A DNA stretch of 64,000 bases from Phyllobacterium sp. OV277 (GCF_900104355.1 NZ_FNIY01000002.1:744001-808000), one strand, 5' to 3'. Shown: positions 23,225-34,418, numbered from the stretch's first letter. Numbers and translations are program-made. Notes: generated by a model not told the origin, from the letters alone.

Positions 23225-24043
23225 ATGAGGATTTCGTATGGTCTGCTTTTGACAGTAACGCTGCTCGGGCTGTTTCTGGGTCATGCCTTTGCGGCGGACC
23301 TTCCTGCGCTCACGGGACGGGTGGTGGACGGCGCAAATGTCATCGACGCAGCGACCCGCGATGCGATCACCCAGAAACTGGCGGCATTCGAGGCAAAATC
23401 GTCGGATCAGGTGGTTGTGGTCACTGTGCCAAGTCTTGATGGCGAGGCGATCGAGCCCTATTCCAACCGGCTCTACCGTGCTTGGGCGCTTGGTCAGAAG
23501 CAGGAAAACAATGGCGTGCTTCTCGTCGTGGCACCCAATGATCGCAAGGTACGCATTGAGGTGGGCTATGGACTGGAAGGGACGCTGACGGACCTTCTGT
23601 CAAAACTTATCATCGAGAATGCAATAATCCCCGGCTTTCGCTCAGGGGATTATTCCGGGGGGATCGCGCGCGGCGTGGACGATATTCTGAAAGTGCTTTC
23701 GGGAGATGCAGCCGAACTTGAAGCGCGCGCAAAGCGGAATATCAAGGATGAATCCTCTAATATTGACTGGTTCGGGGTCGTCTTCATCTCGATCTGGGTC
23801 ATTATTTTCTTCGGCGGTTTCGGCATGGCTATCCTGGCGCCTGTCTTCGGCCAGAAGATTGGCCCCGGTCGCTACAGATGGCTTGGCATGGACATTGACA
23901 CGCGATCATCGGGCTCTGGTGGTGGTTCCGGTGGAGGGTGGTCGTCGGGCGGCGGCGGATGGTCTTCCGGTGGCGGTGGAGGCGGCGGCTTTTCGGGTGG
24001 AGGTGGTTCCTCCGGCGGCGGCGGTGCATCGGGAGGCTGGTAG
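23225..24043 (+). CDS. TPM domain protein with signal peptide and Gly/Ser-rich tail
   Basis: 272-residue protein. A signal peptide (cleavage near AFA-ADLP, residues 21-24) is followed by a TPM domain (about 30-165: LTGRVVDGANVIDAATRDAI, NNGVLLVVAPNDRKVRIEVGYGLEG, FRSGDYSGGIARGVDDI), one membrane helix (about 180-205) and a tail of about 45 residues made almost only of Gly, Ser and Trp. This is the YgcG/MET-type architecture, with the TPM domain outside the cytoplasm. Start choice is uncertain: an ATG at 23174 would lengthen the n-region by 17 residues. Middle gene of the lemA operon. Confidence 0.86.
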   Translation: MRISYGLLLTVTLLGLFLGHAFAADLPALTGRVVDGANVIDAATRDAITQKLAAFEAKSSDQVVVVTVPSLDGEAIEPYSNRLYRAWALGQKQENNGVLLVVAPNDRKVRIEVGYGLEGTLTDLLSKLIIENAIIPGFRSGDYSGGIARGVDDILKVLSGDAAELEARAKRNIKDESSNIDWFGVVFISIWVIIFFGGFGMAILAPVFGQKIGPGRYRWLGMDIDTRSSGSGGGSGGGWSSGGGGWSSGGGGGGGFSGGGGSSGGGGASGGW

Positions 24044-24051
24044 GAGAGAGC

Positions 24052-24684
24052 ATGTCAGTGATGAATGATGATGATCATGCCCGTATTGCCGCAGCGATCC
24101 GCGATGCAGAGAGCCGGACGAGCGGCGAAATCTATGCGGTACTCGCCCGCAGCAGCGACAGCTATTTCTTCGTTGCCGGTTTTGCCGTTACGGTTGGGAT
24201 TCTTATTGCAGCCATCATCGTAGCGCTGGCGGCCCATTGGTACTGGTTTACCATCTCATTGCCGCTCTTTGGTCTGGCGATCCTTGCAGCCTTCGCGACT
24301 GCCATTTTACTGCTCTGGCTCATACCCGGCCTCAGCCTGCGGTTTGTTCCCAAGCGTATTCTCTACCAGCGCGCGCATCTCAATGCGGTCCAGCAGTTTC
24401 TGACGCGCAATGTGCACCTCACCGAAAAGCGCACGGGCATCCTGCTGTTTGTATCGCTGGCGGAGCGTTATGCGGAGGTTGTGGCCGATGCCGGTATCAA
24501 TGCAAAAGTTGCTCAGGAAGAATGGAACGGCATTGTCACAATCCTGACAGATCATGCGGCGCAAGATGACCATGCTTCCGGTTTTCTCAAGGCCATTCAG
24601 CAAGCGGGGCGGCTGCTGGAAACACACTTTCCAGCAGGTCCCGATAACGTCAACGAACTCGATGACCATTTGGTCGAATTGTAA
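24052..24684 (+). CDS. TPM domain membrane protein (second copy)
   Basis: 210-residue protein with an N-terminal half TPM motif (DDDHARIAAAIRDAESRTSGEIYAVLARSSD), two membrane helices (about 40-65 and 70-95) and the rest of the TPM domain after them (RTGILLFVSLAERYAEVVADAGINAKV). It is the cytoplasmic counterpart of the upstream exported TPM protein and has no signal peptide. GGAGAGAG lies just before ATG 24052, 8 bp after the preceding stop. Such pairs always seem to travel with lemA. Confidence 0.84.
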   Translation: MSVMNDDDHARIAAAIRDAESRTSGEIYAVLARSSDSYFFVAGFAVTVGILIAAIIVALAAHWYWFTISLPLFGLAILAAFATAILLLWLIPGLSLRFVPKRILYQRAHLNAVQQFLTRNVHLTEKRTGILLFVSLAERYAEVVADAGINAKVAQEEWNGIVTILTDHAAQDDHASGFLKAIQQAGRLLETHFPAGPDNVNELDDHLVEL

Positions 24685-24790
24685 CCTGCGCAATGTCATG
24701 CGAATTTTACGTCTGGCGTGCAGTTTGCGGTCGAAAATACAATTTCAGTGGCTATGATCAGCCAAAATGCCGGTTCAGGGAGAGATTCTG

Positions 24791-27700
24791 ATGGCTTCAA
24801 CGAAAAAATCGGGCGCAAAAGCCGCTCCGAAGTCAAAAGCAGTAAAAGCCACGAAAGAAAAGAAGCAAGCACCCGGTTTGTTTGAGGATCTGCTGTTTGC
24901 CCGCGCTCCGGCAGAAGACCTCGCAGATTATGATGCTGGTGCCTTGACGGCGTCAGCCAAGCTTGCCGAAGCGGCCCTGAAACAGTTCAAAACGGGCAAG
25001 CCGCTGATTGATCTTTCCGATGGCAACGCTGTTTACCGCGATGGCAGGCCGATCACCGTTGTCACCCTCATCAACGATAACATGCCTTTCCTGCTCGACT
25101 CGGTCCTCGGCGAGATCAGCGAACGGGTCAGTTCCGTCTATCTGGTCCTGCATCCGGTGATGGATGTGGACAAGAAAAGCGGCTCGGTTATCGGCGCGGC
25201 AGGTCCGGATAAGCCCGGCAAGGACGAAGCTCGCGTCTCCGTGATGCAGATTCATGTGCCCGCTCTGGATGCTCCCGCACGCGAAATCCTCGTGGAGGCT
25301 TTGACTACCTTGCTTCGGCATGTGCGTGAGGCGGTCAATGACCGCGCTGCCATGGTCGCTCGTCTCGATGATGCCATCGAAACCTACAGGACTGGCAAAA
25401 CGCCCATGAAGAAAGCGGCTGCCGAAGAAGCGGTCGAATTTCTGGAATGGCTGCGCGACAATAATTTTACCTTCCTCGGCGTTCGCGAGTACGACTATCA
25501 GGGGGATAATAGTCAGGGTGAACTGGAACGGTCGGGTAAAACCGGCCTTGGCATCCTGCGCGATCCGGATGTCCGCGTGCTCAAACGTGGCAATCAGGGC
25601 GTGACGACCACGCCGCAGATCATTGCGTTCCTCACGGGTCCCGAGCCGCTGATCGTCACCAAGGCAAATACCAAGTCGCTGGTGCATCGCCGCGGCTATA
25701 TGGATTATATCGGCGTCAAGACATATGACGCGCAGGGCAAGGTGAGCGGCGAATTGCGCTTCGTTGGACTGTTCACCTCAGGAGCCTATACGCGCTCCGT
25801 GCTGAAAATCCCCTATCTCAGGTCAAAGACGGAAGCGGTTATCAGCCGTCTCGGCTTCAACCGCGAGGATCACTCGGGCAAACAGCTGATCAAGGTTCTC
25901 GAGAGCTATCCACGCGATGATCTTTTCCAGATCGACGTCAAGACATTGACCCGCAATGCCGAAATCATTCTGGCACTTGGCGAGCGTCCGCGCGTGCGCG
26001 TGCTGCCGCGCATTGATCCGTTTGGCCGGTTTGCCTCGATCATCGTTTATGTTCCGCGTGAGCGTTATGATTCCATCGTGCGTGAGAAGATGGGTTCCTA
26101 TTTCGCGGCCGTCTATGAGGGACATGTTTCTGCCTATTACCCGGCGTTCCCCGAGGGCAATCTGGCCCGCGTTCATTTCATCATCGGCCATGCGGATAAT
26201 GATTTTCCGAAAGTCAAACGGGAGGCTCTGGAAGAGACCGTTCGTTCCATTGTTCGCACCTGGGAAGATGCGGTGGCTGAAGTTGGCGATCGCAGCGGCC
26301 TTGCCGAGTTTTCGTCACTTGCTGCGGCATTCCCGGATTCCTACCGCGAAAACTTTTCGCCGGATGAGGCGCTGGTTGATGCCAGCCGTATTGCCGGACT
26401 GTCGCGTACCAATCCGCTATTCGTTGATTTTTATCGCCACCGGACAGACGGTCCCAATGCCGCATCGCTGAAAATCTATCATTATGGCTCGGCTGTTGCC
26501 CTGTCCCAGCGCGTGCCGCTGCTTGAGAATATGGGTTTCCGTGTCATCAGCGAGCAGACCTTTGCCCTTCCCGCTGCAGATGGAAGCCCGCTCTTCGTGC
26601 ATGACATGGAATTGGTCAGCACATCGGGCTCGCCGATTGACCTCAGGGACAATGGCGATCTGTTCGAAGATGTGTTCCGCAATATCTGGGGCGGCGCTTC
26701 CGATAATGATGGCTACAACGCACTTGCGCTAACGGGGCAATTGACGGCACGCCAGATCATCATCCTGCGCGCCTATGGCCGCTATCTGCAACAGGCGGGT
26801 ATTCCCTATTCGCAGGATTTTATCGCAATAGCGCTTAATCGTTATCCTGAGATTGCCAAGCAATTGTTCGGTCTGTTTGAACAGAGACTTGATCCGAAAA
26901 AGGGTGCAACGGCTCAGTCCGAGCGCAAGCAGGCAACAATCCGCGCTACGATTGAAGAGGCGCTTCAAGGTGTTCCAAGTCTTGATGATGACCGCATCCT
27001 GCGTCGCTTCCTCAACCTGATCGAATCGACCCTGCGCACCAACGCCTTTGCACCGGAGGAAGATGGCAGCGAGCGTGTGACGCTGGCCTTCAAGCTTGAT
27101 CCACGGGCACTTGATGATCTGCCGGAGCCACGGCCCTATCGCGAAATCTTTGTCTATGGTCCTGAGGTCGAGGGCGTACACCTGCGCTTTGGCCCTGTTG
27201 CCCGTGGCGGATTGCGCTGGTCGGATCGTGCGCAGGATTACCGCACAGAAGTGCTGGGTCTGGTGAAGGCACAGCAGGTCAAGAACGCTGTTATCGTGCC
27301 TGTTGGTGCCAAGGGCGGCTTCTACCCGAAACGCCTGCCAACCGGCGGCGACCGCAATGTAATCTTTGAAGCGGGCCGTTCCGCCTACATCACGTTCATC
27401 GCAACGCTGCTATCGGTTACCGACAATCTGCACGGTGAAACGGTTGTGCCACCTGATAATATCCTGCGGCTCGATGGTGACGATCCCTATTTCGTCGTTG
27501 CTGCTGACAAGGGCACCGCGACCTTCTCCGATACGGCCAATGCCATTAGTCAGGCACATGATTTCTGGCTGGATGACGCGTTTGCATCGGGTGGCTCTGC
27601 AGGCTACGACCACAAGAAGATGGGCATTACCGCCCGTGGTGCATGGGAGGCCGTGAAGCGGCATTTCCGCGAAATCGGTACGGATATCCAGAAAGTGCCT

Positions 27701-29584
27701 TTCGTGGCTGTGGGCGTCGGCGATATGTCCGGCGACGTCTTCGGCAACGGCATGTTGCTTTCGCCGCAGACAAAATTGGTGGCGGCATTCGATCACCGCG
27801 ATATCTTTATTGATCCGGAACCCGACGTCAAAGCCAGCCTGAAAGAGCGGCAGCGACTGTTCAATCTGCCGCGTTCCAGCTGGCAGGACTATGACAAGTC
27901 GAAGATTTCGGCAGGCGGCGGGGTGTTTTCCCGTTCGCAGAAGTCGATCACGCTGTCGAAAGAAGCTGCCAAGGTGATTGGTCTTGCCAAGACCACGGCA
28001 ACACCATTTGAGATCATGACAGCGATCCTGAAAGCGCCTGTTGATCTCCTGTGGTTCGGCGGTATCGGCACCTATATCCGTTCAAGCTTTGAGAATGATG
28101 CGGAAGTTGGCGACCGCGCCAATGATGCGATCCGTATTACCGGACTGGATGTGCGGGCAAAAGTCATTGGCGAAGGTGCCAATCTCGGCGTCACTCAAAA
28201 AGCGCGTATCGAATTTGGTCTTGCTGGCGGACGCTGCAATTCGGACGCTATCGATAATTCGGCCGGTGTGAACACATCCGACGTCGAGGTCAACATCAAG
28301 ATTGCGCTGGCGCAGGCCATGCGTTCCGGAAAATTGCAGCGCGACAAGCGCGACAAACTTCTGGAGTCGATGACCGACGAGGTTGGCGATCTTGTCCTGC
28401 GGAACAATTACCTGCAAACGCTGGCGCTCTCGCTTGCCCAGCGCCGTGGCTTGGCGGATCTTGCCTATCAGGCACGATTCATGAGTGATCTCGAAGCGCG
28501 CAAGCTGCTCAATCGCAAGGTTGAAACTTTGCCTGATGATAAGGTGCTGGCGGAACGTCAGGCCGATGGCATTGCTCTCAGCCGCGCGGAACTCGGTGTC
28601 CTGCTCGCCTATGCCAAGATCGTTCTGTTGGATCAGTTGCTGGCGAGCAATCTGCCTGATGATCCTTATCTCGAACGGGAACTGCTTGATTATTTCCCGC
28701 GTCAGATGAAGGAAGGGTTTGGCGAGGAAATCCGCACCCATCGTCTGCGCCGCGAAATCATCGCTACACAGCTTGCCAATGACATTATCAACCGGGGTGG
28801 ACCAACCTTTGTCAGCCGTCTTTCCGACCTGACGGGGCAATCGGCATCCGACATCGTCCGGGCCTATGTCATCGTGCGTGACGGTTTTGAGGTTGATGCC
28901 CTGTTTGCCGACATTGATGCGCTCGATAATGCGCTGCCCGGTGATGTCCAGAATGGCCTCTACGCCAAGGTGGCGCAGATGCTGAACTGGACGACCGCAT
29001 GGGTGCTGCGCAACAGGACAGGTGGTGTGGGTCTGCAGGCGGCGATTGAAGAAATCAAGGGCGCGCGCAGTGCCTTGCAGCCGAAGCTGGAAAAGCTGCT
29101 GCCCGTATCCATGAGCAATCAGATCCGCGATGATACGGCAGTCTATGCGACGCAGGGCGCACCCGCACCGCTGGCAGCCCAGCTTGCCCGGTTGGAGATT
29201 GCGCCAATCATCCCTGATATCGCCGCAGTGGCGCAGCAGGCGGGCATTGATATTGCCAGTGCGGCCAAGGCCTATTTCGATATTTCCGAAGCCTTCCGCA
29301 TCGGACGCATCGAAGAGGCGGCACGCGGCGTTTCTGTCGCTGACTATTATGATGGTCTTGCACTTGCGCGGGCCACGGACCTCATATCGCAGGCACGCCG
29401 GGGCATTGCTGCTGCGGCGCTCAGCGAATATGGCAAGAAGCCCGATCCCGCCAAGGAGTGGCTCGCCGGGCGAGGCACACGGGTCGATGAAGTGCGTCAG
29501 CGTATGGCAAACATTGTCGAGGGCGGTGATTTGACCGTATCACGCCTTGCCGTTGCCGCTGGATTGCTTTCCGATCTGTCCTAG
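24791..29584 (+). CDS. gdhB: NAD-specific glutamate dehydrogenase, giant (L_180) type
   Basis: 1597-residue enzyme that deaminates glutamate to 2-oxoglutarate and ammonia with NAD+, mainly for glutamate breakdown. The size and layout (long N-terminal regulatory region with ACT-like segments, catalytic domain about 790-1200, C-terminal helical domain) match the Bac_GDH family (PF05088) of Streptomyces, Pseudomonas and Caulobacter. The catalytic centre is GGLRWSDRAQDYRTEVLGLV, then VPVGAKGGFYPKRLP with the active lysine, and GVGDMSGDVFGNGML for NAD binding. The first 30 residues are a Lys/Ala-rich tail. GGGAGAGA precedes ATG 24791. Expressed as a single gene. Confidence 0.95.
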   Translation: MASTKKSGAKAAPKSKAVKATKEKKQAPGLFEDLLFARAPAEDLADYDAGALTASAKLAEAALKQFKTGKPLIDLSDGNAVYRDGRPITVVTLINDNMPFLLDSVLGEISERVSSVYLVLHPVMDVDKKSGSVIGAAGPDKPGKDEARVSVMQIHVPALDAPAREILVEALTTLLRHVREAVNDRAAMVARLDDAIETYRTGKTPMKKAAAEEAVEFLEWLRDNNFTFLGVREYDYQGDNSQGELERSGKTGLGILRDPDVRVLKRGNQGVTTTPQIIAFLTGPEPLIVTKANTKSLVHRRGYMDYIGVKTYDAQGKVSGELRFVGLFTSGAYTRSVLKIPYLRSKTEAVISRLGFNREDHSGKQLIKVLESYPRDDLFQIDVKTLTRNAEIILALGERPRVRVLPRIDPFGRFASIIVYVPRERYDSIVREKMGSYFAAVYEGHVSAYYPAFPEGNLARVHFIIGHADNDFPKVKREALEETVRSIVRTWEDAVAEVGDRSGLAEFSSLAAAFPDSYRENFSPDEALVDASRIAGLSRTNPLFVDFYRHRTDGPNAASLKIYHYGSAVALSQRVPLLENMGFRVISEQTFALPAADGSPLFVHDMELVSTSGSPIDLRDNGDLFEDVFRNIWGGASDNDGYNALALTGQLTARQIIILRAYGRYLQQAGIPYSQDFIAIALNRYPEIAKQLFGLFEQRLDPKKGATAQSERKQATIRATIEEALQGVPSLDDDRILRRFLNLIESTLRTNAFAPEEDGSERVTLAFKLDPRALDDLPEPRPYREIFVYGPEVEGVHLRFGPVARGGLRWSDRAQDYRTEVLGLVKAQQVKNAVIVPVGAKGGFYPKRLPTGGDRNVIFEAGRSAYITFIATLLSVTDNLHGETVVPPDNILRLDGDDPYFVVAADKGTATFSDTANAISQAHDFWLDDAFASGGSAGYDHKKMGITARGAWEAVKRHFREIGTDIQKVPFVAVGVGDMSGDVFGNGMLLSPQTKLVAAFDHRDIFIDPEPDVKASLKERQRLFNLPRSSWQDYDKSKISAGGGVFSRSQKSITLSKEAAKVIGLAKTTATPFEIMTAILKAPVDLLWFGGIGTYIRSSFENDAEVGDRANDAIRITGLDVRAKVIGEGANLGVTQKARIEFGLAGGRCNSDAIDNSAGVNTSDVEVNIKIALAQAMRSGKLQRDKRDKLLESMTDEVGDLVLRNNYLQTLALSLAQRRGLADLAYQARFMSDLEARKLLNRKVETLPDDKVLAERQADGIALSRAELGVLLAYAKIVLLDQLLASNLPDDPYLERELLDYFPRQMKEGFGEEIRTHRLRREIIATQLANDIINRGGPTFVSRLSDLTGQSASDIVRAYVIVRDGFEVDALFADIDALDNALPGDVQNGLYAKVAQMLNWTTAWVLRNRTGGVGLQAAIEEIKGARSALQPKLEKLLPVSMSNQIRDDTAVYATQGAPAPLAAQLARLEIAPIIPDIAAVAQQAGIDIASAAKAYFDISEAFRIGRIEEAARGVSVADYYDGLALARATDLISQARRGIAAAALSEYGKKPDPAKEWLAGRGTRVDEVRQRMANIVEGGDLTVSRLAVAAGLLSDLS

Positions 29585-29620
29585 ACAAATCAGGACATCG
29601 GATCAGGGGAAGGAAACGAA

Positions 29621-30988
29621 ATGGCTGCGTCTAAACGGGGCATCTGGGGATGGATGCTCTTCGACTGGGCGGCGCAGCCATTTTTTACCGTCGTTACGAC
29701 CTTTATTTTCGGTCCCTATTTCGTCGCGCGGATGGCTGATGATCCCGCCATTGGTCAGGCTGCCTGGGGCTATGGCATTGCCATATCCGGGCTTATCATC
29801 GCGGTGCTGTCGCCGGTCCTTGGTTCGATTGCCGACCAGTCCGGAGCGCGAAAGCCGTGGATCGGTTTCTTTGCCGTCATCCAGATCTTTGCCTTGTCGA
29901 TGCTGTGGTTTGCGGCGCCGGGTTCAAGCCTGATCGTGCCGCTGATCTTCTTTTCACTGGCATCGATTGCGGCTGAATTCTCCATCGTCTTCAACGATTC
30001 GATGATGCCCCGGCTTGTGCCGGAAAAGGATATAGGCCGCATCTCCAACATGGCGTGGGGCCTTGGTTATCTCGGCGGCATGATCGCGCTGATCTTTGTC
30101 GTTGCCTTCATGGCTGGTTCCCCTGAAACGGGAAAAACCATGCTCGGGTTAAATCCGATCCTCGGTCTTGATCCTGCGGCAGGAGAGGGAGATCGCGCGA
30201 CCGGCCCTCTGTCAGCTCTGTGGTATCTGGTTTTCGTGCTGCCCATGTTCTTATTCACGCCCGATAGCGCCAAGGGATTGCCTGTCGGCAAGGCGGTGCA
30301 TATGGGGATCGCCGAACTGAAATCCACTATTGGTGAGGTGCGGCAGCGTCCCGGAATTCTGCGCTTTCTCATTGCGCGGATGATCTATCAGGATGGTGTC
30401 AATGCACTGATTGCGCTTGGTGGGGCTTTCGCTGCAACCATGTTCGGCTGGGCGACAGCGGAGATCGGCATTTACGGCATCATCCTCAATGTCGTCGCGA
30501 TATTTGGCTGCCTTGCTGCGAGCTACCTCGACACCCGGATTGGATCAAAGGTGGTTGTGGTCATTTCACTGGTGCTTTTGACCATCGCGACAATCGGCAT
30601 CGTCTCGACTGGACCGGGCTACACGCTGTTCGGCCTTCTGCCGCTCAATGGCGCAGATACGGGTGGGTTGTTTGGAACGCCAGCGGAGAAAGCCTTCATC
30701 GTCTTCGGGCTTCTCATCGGTGTCGCCTTCGGGCCCGTGCAGGCGTCATCGCGCTCCTACATGGCGCGTAGTGTGTCAATCGATGAGGCTGGCCGCTATT
30801 TCGGTATCTATGCCCTTTCAGGGCGGGCAACGAGTTTTCTCGCGCCATTTGTGGTTGCAACAGTCACTGCGGTCAGTGGGTCGCCACGCCTTGGCATGGC
30901 GATGATCATTGTCTTTTTGCTGGCCGGACTGGCTGTTCTGTTGCGAACACCCTATCCGGCCGCAGTTCCGGTAAAACCTAGTGTCTGA
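29621..30988 (+). CDS. UMF1/Atg22-type MFS transporter
   Basis: 455-residue, 12-helix permease of the unknown-major-facilitator UMF1 family (Atg22-like): it opens with the typical [28 protein letters not shown] and contains [31 protein letters not shown] in outline, a conserved block of the family. Yeast Atg22 exports amino acids from the vacuole; bacterial substrates are not known. It follows the glutamate dehydrogenase gene by 36 bp, so co-transcription and a link to amino-acid efflux are possible. Its last codons overlap the 3' end of the convergent purH by 11 bp. Confidence 0.87.
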   Translation: MAASKRGIWGWMLFDWAAQPFFTVVTTFIFGPYFVARMADDPAIGQAAWGYGIAISGLIIAVLSPVLGSIADQSGARKPWIGFFAVIQIFALSMLWFAAPGSSLIVPLIFFSLASIAAEFSIVFNDSMMPRLVPEKDIGRISNMAWGLGYLGGMIALIFVVAFMAGSPETGKTMLGLNPILGLDPAAGEGDRATGPLSALWYLVFVLPMFLFTPDSAKGLPVGKAVHMGIAELKSTIGEVRQRPGILRFLIARMIYQDGVNALIALGGAFAATMFGWATAEIGIYGIILNVVAIFGCLAASYLDTRIGSKVVVVISLVLLTIATIGIVSTGPGYTLFGLLPLNGADTGGLFGTPAEKAFIVFGLLIGVAFGPVQASSRSYMARSVSIDEAGRYFGIYALSGRATSFLAPFVVATVTAVSGSPRLGMAMIIVFLLAGLAVLLRTPYPAAVPVKPSV

Positions 30989-32594
30989 AGTGGCGCATGC
31001 CGGTGAACACCATGGCAATGCCATGTTCATCGGCAGCTGCGATAACGTCCTCATCCCGCATGGAACCACCCGGCTGAATAACGGCGGTTGCACCAGCAGC
31101 GACTGCTGACAGCAATCCATCGGCGAAGGGGAAGAACGCATCGGAAGCCACGACCGAACCCTTCGTCAGCGGTGCCGCCAATCCAGCGGCCTCGGCGGCG
31201 TCTTCGGCCTTGCGGGCGGCAATGCGGGCCGAATCAACGCGGCTCATCTGTCCAGCGCCGATGCCAACTGCTGCGCCGTCCTTTACATAGACAATGGCAT
31301 TGGATTTCACATGCTTGGCGATACGGAAAGCCAGCTTCAGATCAATCATTTCCTGTTCGGTCGGCGCGCGCTTGGTCACGACCTTGAGATCAAGATCGTC
31401 AACCACGCCGCTGTCACGCGACTGGACGAGAATGCCGCCGGCAACGGTTTTGGCAGTGATGCCGGATGCACGCGGATCAGGCAGGCCGCCGGTAACCAGC
31501 AGGCGCAGATTCTTCTTGGCGGCAACAATTGCCTGTGCTTCCGGCGTTGCATCGGGCCCTATGATGACTTCAGTGAAAGTCTTGACGATTTCCCCGGCGG
31601 CGTCTGCATCCAGTGTTTTGTTGAGCGCAACGATGCCACCGAAAGCCGACACGGGATCACAGGCCAGAGCCTTGAGATAAGCTTCCTTCAGCGTTGCTCC
31701 TTCAGCCACGCCGCATGGGTTGGCATGTTTGATGATGGCAACAGCCGCTGTGCGTGCGGGATCAAATTCGGCAACAAGCTCGAATGCCGCGTCCGTATCG
31801 TTGATGTTGTTGTAGGAAAGCTGCTTGCCCTGCAGCTGGGTTGCGGTGGCAACACCGGGGCGCTTTTCGCCTGTGAGGTAAAAGCCCGCTGACTGGTGCG
31901 GGTTCTCGCCATAGCGCATGACCGAGTGCAAATGACCGCCGATGGCCCGGCGTGAGGGTGTTTCGGTCATCAGCGCTTCGGCAAACCAGCCTGAGATGGC
32001 CGCATCATAGGTTGCCGTGCGGGCATAGGCCTTGGCGGCAAGACTCTGGCGGAATGAGTAAGGCAGCGATCCTTCGTGCTTGTCGAGCATGGCGATGACC
32101 ATCTCGTAGTCGCCGGTATCGGTGACGACACCGACATAGGCATGGTTCTTGGCAGCAGCGCGGATCATGGCCGGGCCACCAATGTCGATATTCTCGACGA
32201 TGTTGGCGTAGTCGGCGCCGGAATGGCGGACTTCTTCAAAGGGATAGAGGTTGATGACGGCAAGATCGATAGCGCCAATACCGTGAGCCTTCATCGCGTC
32301 GGCGTGTTCAGGATCATCACGCACCGCCAAAAGACCGCCATGCACCTTGGGATGCAGGGTTTTGACGCGGCCATCCATGATTTCAGGAAAATCGGTGATC
32401 TCCGAAACATCCGTGACCGGGATGCCTTCAGCCGCGATCGTCTTGGATGTGCCGCCCGTCGAGAGGATTTCAATGCCGTGCCGGTGCAGTGCATGGGCAA
32501 GCGCGGTAAGGCTTGTCTTGTCGGATACGGATATAAGCGCGCGCTTGACGGGATGAAGGTTCGGAGCGGGAATGGATTTTGCAGTGACGGCCAT
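30978..32594 (-). CDS. purH: Bifunctional AICAR transformylase/IMP cyclohydrolase
   Basis: 538-residue enzyme of the last two steps of IMP synthesis. The N-terminal MGS-like cyclohydrolase domain ([21 protein letters not shown], then [41 protein letters not shown]) is followed by the AICAR formyltransferase domain with its K-x-x-NPCG motif ([12 protein letters not shown]) and the C-terminal [31 protein letters not shown]. Length is normal (E. coli 529). Upstream on the same strand, 114 bp away, is the heparinase-like gene, a neighbour order found in other Rhizobiales. Confidence 0.97.
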   Translation of the reverse strand: MAVTAKSIPAPNLHPVKRALISVSDKTSLTALAHALHRHGIEILSTGGTSKTIAAEGIPVTDVSEITDFPEIMDGRVKTLHPKVHGGLLAVRDDPEHADAMKAHGIGAIDLAVINLYPFEEVRHSGADYANIVENIDIGGPAMIRAAAKNHAYVGVVTDTGDYEMVIAMLDKHEGSLPYSFRQSLAAKAYARTATYDAAISGWFAEALMTETPSRRAIGGHLHSVMRYGENPHQSAGFYLTGEKRPGVATATQLQGKQLSYNNINDTDAAFELVAEFDPARTAAVAIIKHANPCGVAEGATLKEAYLKALACDPVSAFGGIVALNKTLDADAAGEIVKTFTEVIIGPDATPEAQAIVAAKKNLRLLVTGGLPDPRASGITAKTVAGGILVQSRDSGVVDDLDLKVVTKRAPTEQEMIDLKLAFRIAKHVKSNAIVYVKDGAAVGIGAGQMSRVDSARIAARKAEDAAEAAGLAAPLTKGSVVASDAFFPFADGLLSAVAAGATAVIQPGGSMRDEDVIAAADEHGIAMVFTGMRHFRH

Positions 32595-32708
32595 GGGAGA
32601 ATTCGTCCTCAGCGGAAAAGTTTGGGGGATTTGGACAGCCGGTTAGCACAGGCTGTCTCAGAATCCTACTTCTGATCGCAGATTTGGAGGAATTGGGGCG
32701 CTTTTCCC

Positions 32709-34418
32709 CTAACCATAAGCGCCGAGGGCCGTCCGGGTGAATTGCCATTCGACCTCAGGCAGTTGCGACGCATTCAGCGAAAGCGTGATCTGACGGGTTT
32801 TGACCGGGCCACGGAAACCGGCAAAAAACAGCGAGTCTTCGATGAAGGGCTGGACGGTAGCGGAGAACATCCAGATATCGTCATTGTCCACCTGCAGAAT
32901 GATCAGGCCGTTATCATCGACGCTGATAATGACGGATGGATGAAGATGAAAACGGATAACCACGTTCTCACGGCCGGTTCCGCGCAGGGGGTTGCGGCCT
33001 GCGGCAAAGAAACTGTCTATGCCTTCAATGACACTGCCATTGTGCGACAGGACAATCTGGCGTTCGTGATAGATGCCGAATGGCCTGATATAGCCATTGT
33101 GGTTAGCGACAAAGCCGACGGCGCCCGGCCGTTCAATCCGCTCCACATTGACCTTTGTCGGCCCGGCAATGATCGGGGTGCCGATCATGGTGGAAAGACC
33201 GGAGGTCGCGCTGAAACGGCATGATGAGGTGTCGTTGAGTGTCGCGGTGGAATGGGCGGCTGTGGAGCGCGCGAGCGGGCGAAACTCTTCGGGGCCATAG
33301 CGGTCAACGCCAGCATTGACGACGTAGCGATTGCGCCCGGAGGACATTTCGAAGGAGAGGCAACCCGCATGGGCATCGCGCGATGCAGTCACCGGCGGTG
33401 CAAGTCCCGTATCGGCAATGATGGTGGTTGAATCCATCGACAGCCGCTCATAGCCGGAATGCACAGCGTGCGTCAGCGGCAGGCCGCCAATATCATCGTG
33501 ACGGAGTACAGCGATGACACGCTCCGGCATTGTTGCACCGACGCCGTTGAACAGGGCCAGATTGCCGTCGTGATGGCGGAAGAAGCGCAATGCGGGCAGC
33601 ATGCGTTCAATGGCTTCCATCAGCGCTTTCGGCGGCGCTTCCGTGCCGCTGGCATAGGTCTGGCGGAGCGGAAGAAGGTCAGCCAGAAGTTCAAGCACTG
33701 TCAGCGGATTGCGGGAAATATGTCCGCCATCCGGCAGGATCTGATGGACGAGTTCAAATTCGAGATTGCGGCGGGCGGAGCGGGCTGTATTCGATGACAC
33801 AGGCAGAGCCAGCGCGGCAAAGGCGAGGGCAATGCGGGCACGCAGTTTCTCTTCGCCATCATCCATGACAGCGGCCATGGTGCGGAGGTACCGCACTTGC
33901 GTGGCGAGTGAGCGCATGAACTGGCGGTAGGCGCGTAAATCCGCACCGGCCAGAATAAGGCTGGAATGCTGCAACCAAGCGATGATGCGTTGGGCCGTTA
34001 CTTCAGGCGTCCATGCGGGACCACCGATTGAGCGGCCATGGCTGGTAATCCAGTCGCTGAGCAGCGCGCGGGCATTGGCTGTTGCAAGCTCGGTGCCGGA
34101 GGCGCGCATATGGCGCAGCCAGCCGAAATTGTGCAGGGCGGCCTGCCAAGCGGCATTGGGTGGCTCGACGATGAAGGGAGAACGGCCGCCGGTTTCCACC
34201 ACCCGCCCGGCGAGGGCAAAGCGGCCATGATAAAACTCTTCGGCCAGTTGCGGATCGGCGGGTCGCAAATCCTGCGGGGCAATCAGCACGCGCTCCGGCG
34301 TGAAACCGGTAAAACGCCAGCGAAACAACGGTCCCATGCGCAAGCGTCTGCGGAAACGGCGCCACAATTGCGCAGTCGCAAGTCCCCACAATTGCGGTGT
34401 TTCGCTAAACGCGACCAT
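32709..34418 (-). CDS. Heparinase II/III family protein
   Basis: 569-residue protein with an N-terminal alpha/alpha-toroid region (about 1-290) and a C-terminal heparinase II/III beta-sandwich domain (about 300-560; DAHAGCLSFEMSSGRNRYVVNAGVDRYGPEEFRPLARSTAAHSTATLNDTSSCRF is the diagnostic block, here named by its ends). The His of AHSTATLND corresponds to a catalytic residue in polysaccharide lyases. There is no signal peptide, so it may act in the cytoplasm, and its substrate in Rhizobiales is unknown. It sits between rsmB and purH on the same strand. Confidence 0.85.
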   Translation of the reverse strand: MVAFSETPQLWGLATAQLWRRFRRRLRMGPLFRWRFTGFTPERVLIAPQDLRPADPQLAEEFYHGRFALAGRVVETGGRSPFIVEPPNAAWQAALHNFGWLRHMRASGTELATANARALLSDWITSHGRSIGGPAWTPEVTAQRIIAWLQHSSLILAGADLRAYRQFMRSLATQVRYLRTMAAVMDDGEEKLRARIALAFAALALPVSSNTARSARRNLEFELVHQILPDGGHISRNPLTVLELLADLLPLRQTYASGTEAPPKALMEAIERMLPALRFFRHHDGNLALFNGVGATMPERVIAVLRHDDIGGLPLTHAVHSGYERLSMDSTTIIADTGLAPPVTASRDAHAGCLSFEMSSGRNRYVVNAGVDRYGPEEFRPLARSTAAHSTATLNDTSSCRFSATSGLSTMIGTPIIAGPTKVNVERIERPGAVGFVANHNGYIRPFGIYHERQIVLSHNGSVIEGIDSFFAAGRNPLRGTGRENVVIRFHLHPSVIISVDDNGLIILQVDNDDIWMFSATVQPFIEDSLFFAGFRGPVKTRQITLSLNASQLPEVEWQFTRTALGAYG

